From Pontiella sulfatireligans (lineage in GTDB: Bacteria > Verrucomicrobiota > Kiritimatiellia > Kiritimatiellales > Pontiellaceae): a stretch of DNA of 64,000 nt. A program made the translations under genes and the position numbers. The DNA lies in NCBI RefSeq assembly GCF_900890705.1, contig NZ_CAAHFH010000001.1, positions 62,001 to 126,000 of the forward strand, given 5' to 3'. Below the pieces are notes generated by a model. The model did no database searches. It saw only the letters and a list, made by a program, of their open reading frames with translations, and was not told the DNA's origin. How positions within the stretch are numbered: the first letter of the stretch is position 1; every line of letters starts with the position of its first letter. Positions 26,762 through 34,662 of the stretch are shown here, piece after piece.

Positions 26762-26866
26762 TTAAGAATCCTTCGGATTCATAAACGCATGCAACTCGTC
26801 TTTGAGCTGTTTTTCCAATGTATGGAACTCGGGGCGTCCGCGCTCACCTGCTGATGAAGATTTTTA
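26762..26866 (-). pseudogene. possible C-terminal remnant of a sulfatase-like gene
   Basis: On the minus strand a frame ending at 26762 reads GRPEFHTLEKQLKDELHAF followed by MNPKDS and a stop. The pattern (P-E-F, then an amphipathic helix and a short tail) is like the end of S1 sulfatases. There is no start and nothing sulfatase-like upstream, so if real it is only a scar. The rest of 26585-26994 holds no gene. Confidence 0.3.
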
Positions 26867-26935
26867 ACCACTAATCTGCACTGATTCTCACTAATCCTGG
26901 TTGGAAAAATTATTAGTGTCGATTAGTGAGAATTG
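26866..26935 (+). repeat. intergenic inverted repeat
   Basis: ATTCTCACTAAT (26884-26895) and ATTAGTGAGAAT (26922-26933) are perfect reverse complements, with additional paired CACTAAT/ATTAGTG steps outside and inside. It is AT-rich and lies between two converging transcription directions. Confidence 0.7.
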
Positions 26936-26994
26936 AATCATGCCCCGGGCATTATTTCCTTCGGAAATTATTTATCGCTTCGCTTTCAGGTGGT

Positions 26995-27705
26995 TCATTT
27001 CTTCTGCTGCGAGTTGCGGTGGTATTTCAGTTCGGCCGGCGGCAAGAGCACCCATTTGATGGCCTCCAGGGTATATTGCCCGGTGGTATGATAGCGCAGC
27101 TCCAGCACCAGCAGCTCCTGTCCGTTGAAGAAGGCAATGATGGGCCGCTCGGCATCGCTGTTCATCCGATACACCAGATCCGGTGCATACTGTTCAACAT
27201 GCTCGCGTTCGCTGATATCGTCTCCATCGAGCCCCCGCCGCATGATCATTTTCTTCATGTCTTTGGCGGCGGCAAGGGCATCCCACCAGGCCGGGGCGTA
27301 GCTGTAGCGGTGGAGCTCCGATCCAAGACTTTCCGGGGAAAAGAAGACTAATACCTGATCCATCGGCCGCTTGGCCAGCTCCGGTTCAAGCATCCCGTCG
27401 GCCAGCAAGGAACTCCGCTCAACCCAGGCCAGCTGGGTTTGCTTTTTTAGATTAATCGGGGCAAAGATGGGCAGCGCCTGAAAGCGCTGAACCGCCCGCG
27501 GATGAAGCTTTTCCTTGTTTGCCAGCAGGTGCGTGTTGCCAAGTTTAATCATTTTTTGATGGATTTGATCCCGCGAAAAGTCGGGATAGTTCTCAATAAT
27601 TTCTACCTGAATCGCGGCATGATAGTTCTGCAAAACCTGATCAGCCGGCTCCATGGCCCGGGCCGTTACTCCTGAAAGAATCAGAATCATCAAAATCATT
27701 TTCAT
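26995..27705 (-). CDS. secreted protein of unknown function
   Basis: This 236-residue protein begins with a clear signal peptide (MKMILMILILSGVTARA, cleavage before MEPADQ). The mature part is a mix of helices and strands. The C-terminal half contains DLVYRMNSDAERPIIAFFNG and LELRYHTTGQYTLEAIKWVL, which suggest a small alpha/beta or cystatin/SnoaL-like shape. I do not recognise a family and see no catalytic motif. It stands alone on the minus strand between repeats and the giant barrel protein. Codon use looks like that of its neighbours, so it is likely a real gene. Confidence 0.7.
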   Translation of the reverse strand: MKMILMILILSGVTARAMEPADQVLQNYHAAIQVEIIENYPDFSRDQIHQKMIKLGNTHLLANKEKLHPRAVQRFQALPIFAPINLKKQTQLAWVERSSLLADGMLEPELAKRPMDQVLVFFSPESLGSELHRYSYAPAWWDALAAAKDMKKMIMRRGLDGDDISEREHVEQYAPDLVYRMNSDAERPIIAFFNGQELLVLELRYHTTGQYTLEAIKWVLLPPAELKYHRNSQQKK

Positions 27706-27989
27706 TATATGCTCCCTGCTGATGCCTTCCGGCTAGAGTGACATCGTTAGTCCCTTCCATTTCAACTTCTATCCAAAATGCGTTTCTTGGAAGGCGACCC
27801 TTTACTTGCTTGTTTCCAAGCAATAACGCAGGTTTTTCAGCAACGAATGAATGTAAAGCAACGAATTTATCGGCGGTTCGGATTCGTTGCCATTCAATCT
27901 CTGCTGCGGAGTCGCTTTGGGTTATCAATTGAACTAAAAGATTCATTATTCCCTTCACCTACCAGACCCGATGGACGATAGCGAGCGGA
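27706..27989. other. intergenic region without recognised gene
   Basis: These 284 bases contain short open frames on both strands, none with a convincing start, ribosome site or family match. No clear terminator is visible. Confidence 0.5.
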
Positions 27990-30900
27990 TTACGGCAGCC
28001 GGACCCGGATTTGGTAGAATTCCGAGGGGTTGGCCGGCTCGGCAGACCAGTGTTCGTTGGTGCCGGATCCGGTCAACAGGGGGGAGGCAGGCGCCCACGA
28101 ACCTTCCGTGAGATTGGTGCGGCCCCAGACTGCGTATCGCCGGTTGGTTACGGTCGGCCAGTTTAGCTCGAACGCGGGGACGGATGCCATGGCCTCCAGT
28201 CGAAGAAGGCTGGCGGGGTCGTCCGGATCGGTTCCGGATATAAACTCGAGGGAATCCGATACGCCATCCTGGTCGAGATCGGTATGGCGGCCAAGCACGG
28301 CGAGGGATCCGTGGTGCTCGGTTTCCCAGTCGTCGGTGATGCCGTCCTGATCGGAGTCAAACCCGGTGGTCATAATGGAGAGATATGGGGCTTCTGTATT
28401 TTCCCGACTGGCAAGGTTGCCCACATTGTTTCCCGTTTCGTTCAAAAGGATGCTGAAGACGCCGTTGCTGGCGATGTAGTCGGACAGGTCGAATTCAATC
28501 CAGTTTTCGATCGCGGAAGAGGCGGTGGCGAGCAGTGCGCCTTTGGCCGGCATGGTGTCCCACGTTACGGAATCCTCCTCCCAAGCGTTGCCAGTGGCGA
28601 ACGCTTGGATGCTATTGGTTTCCGTTAGGTTGTATATATGCAGCCGGGCGGAATAGATCCGCTCCGAGCTCATGTTGCTGAGATCAAACTTGAGCAGGGG
28701 GATGCGGGCGAAGGTATTTGCAAATTCGCGCATCGTCAGCTTGGTGCCGCTTCCATAATTTTCAGTGGGTTTGTTGCGCTGTACGAAGGTGTCCGCTGCG
28801 ATGTCGAGGCTCAGGGAGAGGAAGCCATCGCCATCGGCGTCGGGATTGACATACGGCCGAACGATGGGCTGGACGAGATCGGTGCGGGCCAGCAGGGAAA
28901 TCTCCGATTCATTGAGTGCCCGGTTATACAGGGCCACGTGATCGAGCTCCCCTTCGAAATGATTTCCGTTTTCCCAGCTTAATGGCGCACCCTCCGAGTT
29001 GGCCGTATAGGCGCCGCCCACTGCGCCGCCGAGCGAGGCCGTCACCGCGCCGGTTCGGATCAGCCCCACGCTCGTTTCCCCCGTGCGAAGATTGAGTCGG
29101 GGGTTCGACATGTTGTCTCCGAACAGCGCGGCTTTGAGTGTTCCCCGGTCGCCATCGAACACCACGCCCGTGGAATACCAACGGTTTGTCTCGAGCGCAA
29201 CGGTGTTGATCCGCATCACCGAGGAGGCGGCGCCTTCCCAGACGGCCGCATACAGGTCGGTGGCATTCAGATAGATCGACATGCCGGCCTCGCTGCTTCC
29301 GGCATGGAAGAGGACCTGTTTGCCGGCCAGTGTTGCAGGTTTGAAGAAGAGATGCGCCGTTGCATTGGAGGCGGCGCCCAAATCCGTTGCCGGGATGACG
29401 ACCGCGTCATCGACGCCATCGAGCCAGAGCGAATTGAGGAGGGTCTCCGAGTTAAGCACCTGAGCGGCGCCGCCGACACACGTTCCGTCATTTCCTGCAC
29501 CCTGGGTGGACTCGTCGGCGGGGAAGGCGGAGTAGGGTTCGCTGAAGTTATAAAAGACGACATGGTTCTGGTCGCTGACGTATGGAATTGGATCGGCGCC
29601 GTTCAACTGGCCGTCAAGGTCGCGGTCAAAATTACTGCGCGCCCAGGTTCCGGCGGCGATTTCATCCTCGGTCGAAACACCATCGTTGTCGTGGTCGTAG
29701 GTGTCGTCGGGGTTTTTACCAACCGACTTGTTATAGTGCGGGGTGAAGTCGAGCACATATTCCCAGAGGTTCGGAATATCATCGCCATCGGTTGCATCGA
29801 TCATGGCATCCGCCGGATCCGCCGGCTTCAGCGGCGTGTCAATCCGCGAAGGCACGCCGCGGTTAATGTCGCGCGCGTCAAAAATATGATGGAACTCCCA
29901 CGCATTCGGCATCCCGTCGCCATCATAGTCCGCGTTGATTTCAAGATTGCCGAGCGGGTCTCCGTCTGACGGGTCGTTTGGATTCATGTAGGGATACAGC
30001 GGATCGCACTCGTAGGTGTCGAGCACGTTGTCCCCGTCGGAATCAACGTCGGCGGGATCCGTATGGTACAGCGTGAGTTCATCGGCATTGCTGATCAGGT
30101 CGCCGTCGGTGTCGTCGGGATGAATAACGCCGTCCCCGTTCATCTGTTCGGTGAAGAGAATGTTTTCAGTCGTCCAGCGGTTGTTTGATGTGTCGTAGTA
30201 GCCGGTAAAGGTGAGCCAGGTCATGCTGATTTTATGGGTTGGAACCTGCCATAGGCGATCCACCACGTGTTGCACGTACAGCGCACGCTGGGCCCGGTAT
30301 TCATTGTTGTTGAGATGGGCGTTGCTCGCCGATATGGCGCTGAGCATGACCGGGATGTTGCGGCTGGCGGTAAAGTCGACCACCCGTTGAAGGTTGTCGT
30401 CTATCGCGGCGCGGTCGGCATCCGTAAGCCAATCGGCCCCGCCGGCAAATCCGCTGTGATGGTCTGTAAAAAAATAGGTGCCGGTAGCGGTATCGACGCC
30501 GTCGTTGGCATCATGGTCGGCATACGGCGCACCGAGGTCGTCGAATTTAGTAATGTCGTTTCGAACGGGCGGCGCATAAATCAGCATTCGGGCGGGATCG
30601 ATGAGGCGGATCTGGCGGGTCATTTCATCGTAGAGGCTGCCGAGGCGCGCGCCGCTGGAGGTGAAGGCGGTTCCGCCCTTGGTTTCCAAGAAGGTATGGT
30701 AGGCCAGTCGATGGGAGTAAAACCGGCAATGGGCCGCCACCTGGGTCCACCAGTCGAGATGGAAATCATGATGGGCCGCATAGTAGGTGTCGAATTCCGC
30801 GCTCGTCCACGAACCGCTGTTGGCATCGTAGTCATCATCGATTTCCGGATTTTCGGAGCGGTGGCCGATATGCAGAAACAGGCCATGGCGCAGCAAGGTG

Positions 30901-31514
30901 GAGGCCAGCCGGTCAAAGCGGTCGAAATAGTCGGGATCCCGCACGTATCCTCGGCTGTCGGAATCGCCCATGTGCAGGCGCATATGGTGAAAGCCGGCCT
31001 TTTTCATGTCGACCATATGGTTTTCCTGCACCTCGAAAGAATCGGGGCCGTCGCCCTCGGCAATAAAGCCGAGTCCCATGCCGTCCACATAGTCGCGCGG
31101 CAGGATCGGCTCATCCGGCGCTCCGGTTAGAATGCCGCCGGCCAGTCCGCAGACCTTCACCGTATTTGATCCGAGCGCATCCGTAACACTTAGCCGCACC
31201 CATTGATGGGTCGGCTTCCGGAAAAAATGGAGATCCTCATAAAACACTTCCGGCGGCGCCGCCGCCCATTCCGTTGGGGTCGGCAGGGTCTCCTGCACCA
31301 AATGCTTGAAGCTGTAGTCGGTGATGTTGGTCGCGGCGCTGACGGCCACAATCTTAAGGTTGTCGGAATCGATCAGCTCCTGGGCCGAGACATCGGTGCG
31401 GCTTCGGTCGTATACCGTGATCACCGGGGCGGCCATCAGGCGGCACGCTCCCGCCAGAAAAAGCAATACGCACAGGCAAGCAATCTTTTTTCGGATAGGG
31501 TTGATTGCGTTCAT
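27990..31514 (-). CDS. giant secreted protein: GH5-like barrel, TSP3 repeats, LamG, DNRLRE
   Basis: The product is 1174 residues when started at ATG 31514, which follows GGAAAAAG. A longer start at 31556 is possible but leaves the signal peptide internal. After the signal peptide (RLMA-APVI) comes a TIM-barrel-like region (about 25-440) with GH5-type landmarks: GFHHMRLHMGD, LLRHGLFLHIGHRSE and HRLAYHTFLETKGG, where a Glu matches the acid/base. IPVMLSAIS stands where the nucleophile Glu should be. Then come DxDxDG calcium repeats (about 460-640), a LamG-like domain (about 650-890), a DNRLRE domain (FVQRNKPTENYG, about 900-1050), more repeats and a C-terminal module ending FYQIRVRLP. It probably acts at or outside the cell surface as a glycan-binding or degenerate hydrolase protein. 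Confidence 0.85.
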   Translation of the reverse strand: MNAINPIRKKIACLCVLLFLAGACRLMAAPVITVYDRSRTDVSAQELIDSDNLKIVAVSAATNITDYSFKHLVQETLPTPTEWAAAPPEVFYEDLHFFRKPTHQWVRLSVTDALGSNTVKVCGLAGGILTGAPDEPILPRDYVDGMGLGFIAEGDGPDSFEVQENHMVDMKKAGFHHMRLHMGDSDSRGYVRDPDYFDRFDRLASTLLRHGLFLHIGHRSENPEIDDDYDANSGSWTSAEFDTYYAAHHDFHLDWWTQVAAHCRFYSHRLAYHTFLETKGGTAFTSSGARLGSLYDEMTRQIRLIDPARMLIYAPPVRNDITKFDDLGAPYADHDANDGVDTATGTYFFTDHHSGFAGGADWLTDADRAAIDDNLQRVVDFTASRNIPVMLSAISASNAHLNNNEYRAQRALYVQHVVDRLWQVPTHKISMTWLTFTGYYDTSNNRWTTENILFTEQMNGDGVIHPDDTDGDLISNADELTLYHTDPADVDSDGDNVLDTYECDPLYPYMNPNDPSDGDPLGNLEINADYDGDGMPNAWEFHHIFDARDINRGVPSRIDTPLKPADPADAMIDATDGDDIPNLWEYVLDFTPHYNKSVGKNPDDTYDHDNDGVSTEDEIAAGTWARSNFDRDLDGQLNGADPIPYVSDQNHVVFYNFSEPYSAFPADESTQGAGNDGTCVGGAAQVLNSETLLNSLWLDGVDDAVVIPATDLGAASNATAHLFFKPATLAGKQVLFHAGSSEAGMSIYLNATDLYAAVWEGAASSVMRINTVALETNRWYSTGVVFDGDRGTLKAALFGDNMSNPRLNLRTGETSVGLIRTGAVTASLGGAVGGAYTANSEGAPLSWENGNHFEGELDHVALYNRALNESEISLLARTDLVQPIVRPYVNPDADGDGFLSLSLDIAADTFVQRNKPTENYGSGTKLTMREFANTFARIPLLKFDLSNMSSERIYSARLHIYNLTETNSIQAFATGNAWEEDSVTWDTMPAKGALLATASSAIENWIEFDLSDYIASNGVFSILLNETGNNVGNLASRENTEAPYLSIMTTGFDSDQDGITDDWETEHHGSLAVLGRHTDLDQDGVSDSLEFISGTDPDDPASLLRLEAMASVPAFELNWPTVTNRRYAVWGRTNLTEGSWAPASPLLTGSGTNEHWSAEPANPSEFYQIRVRLP

Positions 31515-31609
31515 GGCATTTCTTTTTCCGCCGGCTAGGGGGTTGCGACATTTCAATTTAGAATCGACCCATTATTAATACAGATTAGATTTTCAGTGAC
31601 AATGAGATA

Positions 31610-31656
31610 GTAGTGTTATATACATATTATTTGTTGTGAGTGTCATTTTAGAATCG
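31610..31656 (+). promoter_or_regulatory. putative promoter/operator upstream of the modular sulfatase
   Basis: GTAGTGTTATATA (31610-31622) begins 92 bases before the ATG at 31702, and TAGAATC follows at 31649-31655. The arrangement and distance match the element in front of the minus-strand esterase operon. TTTAGAATCG is also repeated 90 bases upstream (31557-31566), near the divergent giant-protein gene, so the whole gap may be a shared control region. Confidence 0.45.
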
Positions 31657-31701
31657 CGTTAGCGGGTATGTGCTGTAGCGCCATTAAAAAAGCGAGAGAT
31701 T

Positions 31702-34464
31702 ATGAAATTCAGGGATCTAGTGCTAGGGACGGCGATGCTGGTTGTTGGGTTTTGCGCACATGCCGCAGAATTTTCCTTTACCGCGATCGAAGATACGTTT
31801 GTTCAGAAAAACAAACCGACAGAAAATTTTGGAGGAGTGACGCCGCTATTGCTTAAGCAATACGGCAATACGTTTGAGCGGACTCCTTTTCTTAAATTCG
31901 ATCTCACGGCCCTCGGTTCGGCCACCAATGTAGTCAGCGCGCGTTTAAGGCTCTACACCGAGGCCTTGTCGGATGACGGTGCGGGCCGGGTTGATGCATG
32001 GGCGGTTGATAATTCCTGGAGTGCGAGTACGATCACCTGGTCCAACACGCCGCCGCTGGGATCGCTCATCAGCACCGGTTGGCTGGCCGCCACGGGTTGG
32101 TTTGAGGTGGATGTTACCCCCTATATCACGAATGCGGGCATCGTCAGCATTGTTGTGACCACTCCGGTTGGCGGAACACCGAGCAAGTTTACCAGCACAG
32201 AAGGCGCCTCCAATCACCCCGTACTCGTGGTGAACACCGGCGTGGTGAGCACCACCAACCGCCCGCCGGAATTTTCAGCCGACCCGATCACCGCGCCGGA
32301 TGCCGCGCGGAATGCCGACTACTCGGCGACGCTGGCGGGTTATGCCAGCGATCCGGACTTTGACGAACTGACCTTTTGGAAAAGCGGCGGAAACGACTGG
32401 CTGCAGGTGGCGGCCGACGGGGCCCTTTCCGGAACGCCAACATCCGCCGATCTCGATCTGAACACCTTCGACATCTCGGTTCACGATGGCCAGGGCGGCA
32501 CCAATACCACGGTTCTTCGCATTACTGTCGTGAATACGCCGCCGGAGTTCCAGCTCGACTATGGCGCTTTCTTTTCAGATCCAGCCACGCTCGGCAGCCC
32601 CTATTCCGGCTCTATCGCCGGCATGGCCGCAGATGCCAATAGCGATGTTCTGACCTACACGAAAACAACCGGAAGCGACTGGCTGATCCTTGCCGCCAAC
32701 GGCACGCTGTCCGGCACGCCGTCCGTCGCAAATCTCGGTCCGCACGAATTTACCGTGACCGTCGAAGACGGCAACGGCGGAGCGGACACCGCACGCATGA
32801 TCATCGCTGTAGCCGATTCGGCCAAGACGCCCTTCAACGGAACCAACGTCCTGTTCATTGCCATCGACGACTGCAAACCGCTGTTTCATTGCTATGGCGA
32901 TCCGCTGGCCGTAACACCCAATATTGATCGCCTGGCCGATGGCGGAACGGTCTTTTTAAACAGCCACTGCCAGTGGTCGGTCTGCGGGCCGTCGCGCGCC
33001 AGCCTGATGACCAGCCTGATGCCGGAAGAGACCGGCGTGATGGGCTTTAAAAACATGCGCGGCATTCTGCCGGGCTTGACCACCATTCCGCAGCACTTCC
33101 GCTCGCACGGCTACGAAACCGGCGCGCGCGGCAAGCTCAACGACCCGCGCTGTGTTGGCAACCCTGATCCGGACAGCGCCACCGCACGCACCCTGAACGG
33201 CCGACAGATCGACGACGTTTTGTCTTGGTCGATTCCTTATCTAGCGAATGATGGCGGATATAGCAGCCCAACCAGCCGCTCCTGCGAATGGCCGGATATC
33301 CCCGATGCGGAAATGATCGACGGAGCCGTCGCGCTGCGCGGCGTTGAACTCATGCAAACCATGGCTGCCGGCGACAAGCCGTTCTTCCTCGGGGTTGGCT
33401 TCTACAAGCCGCACGTCGCATGGTATGCCAACAAACGGCACTGGGATATGTATGATCGCGCCGACTTTGAGCGGGCGAGCTTCACCAACCGCCCCTTCAA
33501 CGCGATTGCCGCCTCCTGGAAAGAAGGCACGGAGGTGCATGACAAATGGGATGTTGAGGGCACCTGGCCCGATCCGATTGATCCCGACAAACAGCTGGAA
33601 CTCATTCACAGCTATTATGCCTGCGTCTCCATGATCGACAGCCAGATCGGCCTGCTGATGGACGAGATGGACGCGCTTGGCCTCAGCAGCAACACCGTCG
33701 TGGTGCTGTGGGGCGACCATGGCTACCATCTCGGCGACCACAACCAGTGGGGCAAGCATACCAACATGGAGCAGGGCACCCGGACTCCGCTGATTATCTC
33801 TTCGCCATTTCTCACCAATGCCGTACCGGGCGTCTCCTCTCCCGTAGGGTTCCTGGACTTTTTCCCGACGCTCTGTGAAATGGCGAACCTGCCGCTTCCT
33901 GAGCAGCCCATGGATGACACGCAACTGACCGGACGCCCGCTCAAAGGCGTCAGCCTCGTCCCGCTGCTGACCGGCGAAAGCAAGGCCGTTCGCCAAGGTA
34001 TCTTGAGCATTAAGGGGAATTATGCCTTCCGCACCGAGCGCTATCGCTACATCGAGCAGGTTTCCGGCGACACCGTAATCGGCCGCGACTTGTATGATTA
34101 TGTAAACGATCCGCTCGAAACCGTCAACCTGGCCGGGGAGCCCGGATACGAGGCGCTGGTTTACCAATATTCCAAGGCCATCCGTACGGCTCCCGAAAGC
34201 CCCGGGTGCTACAATCTCATGGCCGCTCCGCCACTCGGTATTCCTGCTCAACGCACGCTTCCCGCCCTGGACGGGACGATAAGATCCAACAGTTCCTTGC
34301 ACCTTTCGTGGCCAGGAGTCACCAATGTTCAATACAACATAATGGTCTCAACCAATCTGCAATCCGGAGCTTGGTCGGCAGGGCCGACCAGCATAACAGG
34401 CGGAACCATCGAGATTGCGGCAGATAACGCGCAGGCCTTTTATCGGGTCGAAGTCGCGGAGTAG
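31702..34464 (+). CDS. multidomain sulfatase with DNRLRE and cadherin-like domains
   Basis: This 920-residue protein has a signal peptide (to about residue 22, AHAA-EFSF) and a DNRLRE domain (about 23-185, with FVQKNKPTENFGG). Two cadherin-like/Ig domains follow (about 190-372, each with a GALSGTPT or GTLSGTPS turn), then a sulfatase domain (about 377-820). That domain has NVLFIAIDDCKP, formylglycine motif CGPSR (Cys428), VGFYKPHVAWYANKRHWD and WGDHGYHLGDHNQWGKHT, which place it near iduronate-sulfatase-like enzymes. GARGKLNDPR replaces the usual GKxWH. A C-terminal module (LSWPGVTNVQYNIMVSTNL to FYRVEVAE) ends the protein. Twice the normal sulfatase length, it is probably anchored to or bound on glycan by its extra domains. 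Confidence 0.92.
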   Translation: MKFRDLVLGTAMLVVGFCAHAAEFSFTAIEDTFVQKNKPTENFGGVTPLLLKQYGNTFERTPFLKFDLTALGSATNVVSARLRLYTEALSDDGAGRVDAWAVDNSWSASTITWSNTPPLGSLISTGWLAATGWFEVDVTPYITNAGIVSIVVTTPVGGTPSKFTSTEGASNHPVLVVNTGVVSTTNRPPEFSADPITAPDAARNADYSATLAGYASDPDFDELTFWKSGGNDWLQVAADGALSGTPTSADLDLNTFDISVHDGQGGTNTTVLRITVVNTPPEFQLDYGAFFSDPATLGSPYSGSIAGMAADANSDVLTYTKTTGSDWLILAANGTLSGTPSVANLGPHEFTVTVEDGNGGADTARMIIAVADSAKTPFNGTNVLFIAIDDCKPLFHCYGDPLAVTPNIDRLADGGTVFLNSHCQWSVCGPSRASLMTSLMPEETGVMGFKNMRGILPGLTTIPQHFRSHGYETGARGKLNDPRCVGNPDPDSATARTLNGRQIDDVLSWSIPYLANDGGYSSPTSRSCEWPDIPDAEMIDGAVALRGVELMQTMAAGDKPFFLGVGFYKPHVAWYANKRHWDMYDRADFERASFTNRPFNAIAASWKEGTEVHDKWDVEGTWPDPIDPDKQLELIHSYYACVSMIDSQIGLLMDEMDALGLSSNTVVVLWGDHGYHLGDHNQWGKHTNMEQGTRTPLIISSPFLTNAVPGVSSPVGFLDFFPTLCEMANLPLPEQPMDDTQLTGRPLKGVSLVPLLTGESKAVRQGILSIKGNYAFRTERYRYIEQVSGDTVIGRDLYDYVNDPLETVNLAGEPGYEALVYQYSKAIRTAPESPGCYNLMAAPPLGIPAQRTLPALDGTIRSNSSLHLSWPGVTNVQYNIMVSTNLQSGAWSAGPTSITGGTIEIAADNAQAFYRVEVAE

Positions 34465-34612
34465 TAAATTCGATGCTGCGTGGTCGGTTTGGATCGTGTC
34501 ACTTTAAATGTGTAAAATTTACCAGTACGATATTACACGCAACGGATATATAAATGATATATAAGGGTCTTGTTAGTAAGAAAAGGTGAGTATAAGTGCC
34601 TGCCTCGGGTTC

Positions 34613-34629
34613 GGATGAACGGTTCATCC
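34613..34629 (+). promoter_or_regulatory. 5'-leader hairpin, copy 1
   Basis: GGATGAAC-G-GTTCATCC is a perfect 8-base inverted repeat, 34 bases before the ATG of the first FnIII paralogue. The block GGTTCGGATGAACGGTTCAT and the following GGAGTC recur before the second paralogue (38780). A transcribed control hairpin or a dimeric operator are both possible. Confidence 0.55.
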
Positions 34630-34662
34630 GGCGGAGTCAGGTAACCGAAAGGGAGCGAGAGC

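Noticed and set aside
27641..27958. A 105-codon minus-strand frame upstream of the unknown secreted protein
   Set aside because: It overlaps the real gene's signal-peptide start out of frame, has no convincing ribosome site and no family match.
34597..34660. A known riboswitch class for the conserved leader before the FnIII genes
   Set aside because: The hairpin is short and I could not match the flanks to the conserved core of any riboswitch, so it is listed only as a putative regulatory hairpin.
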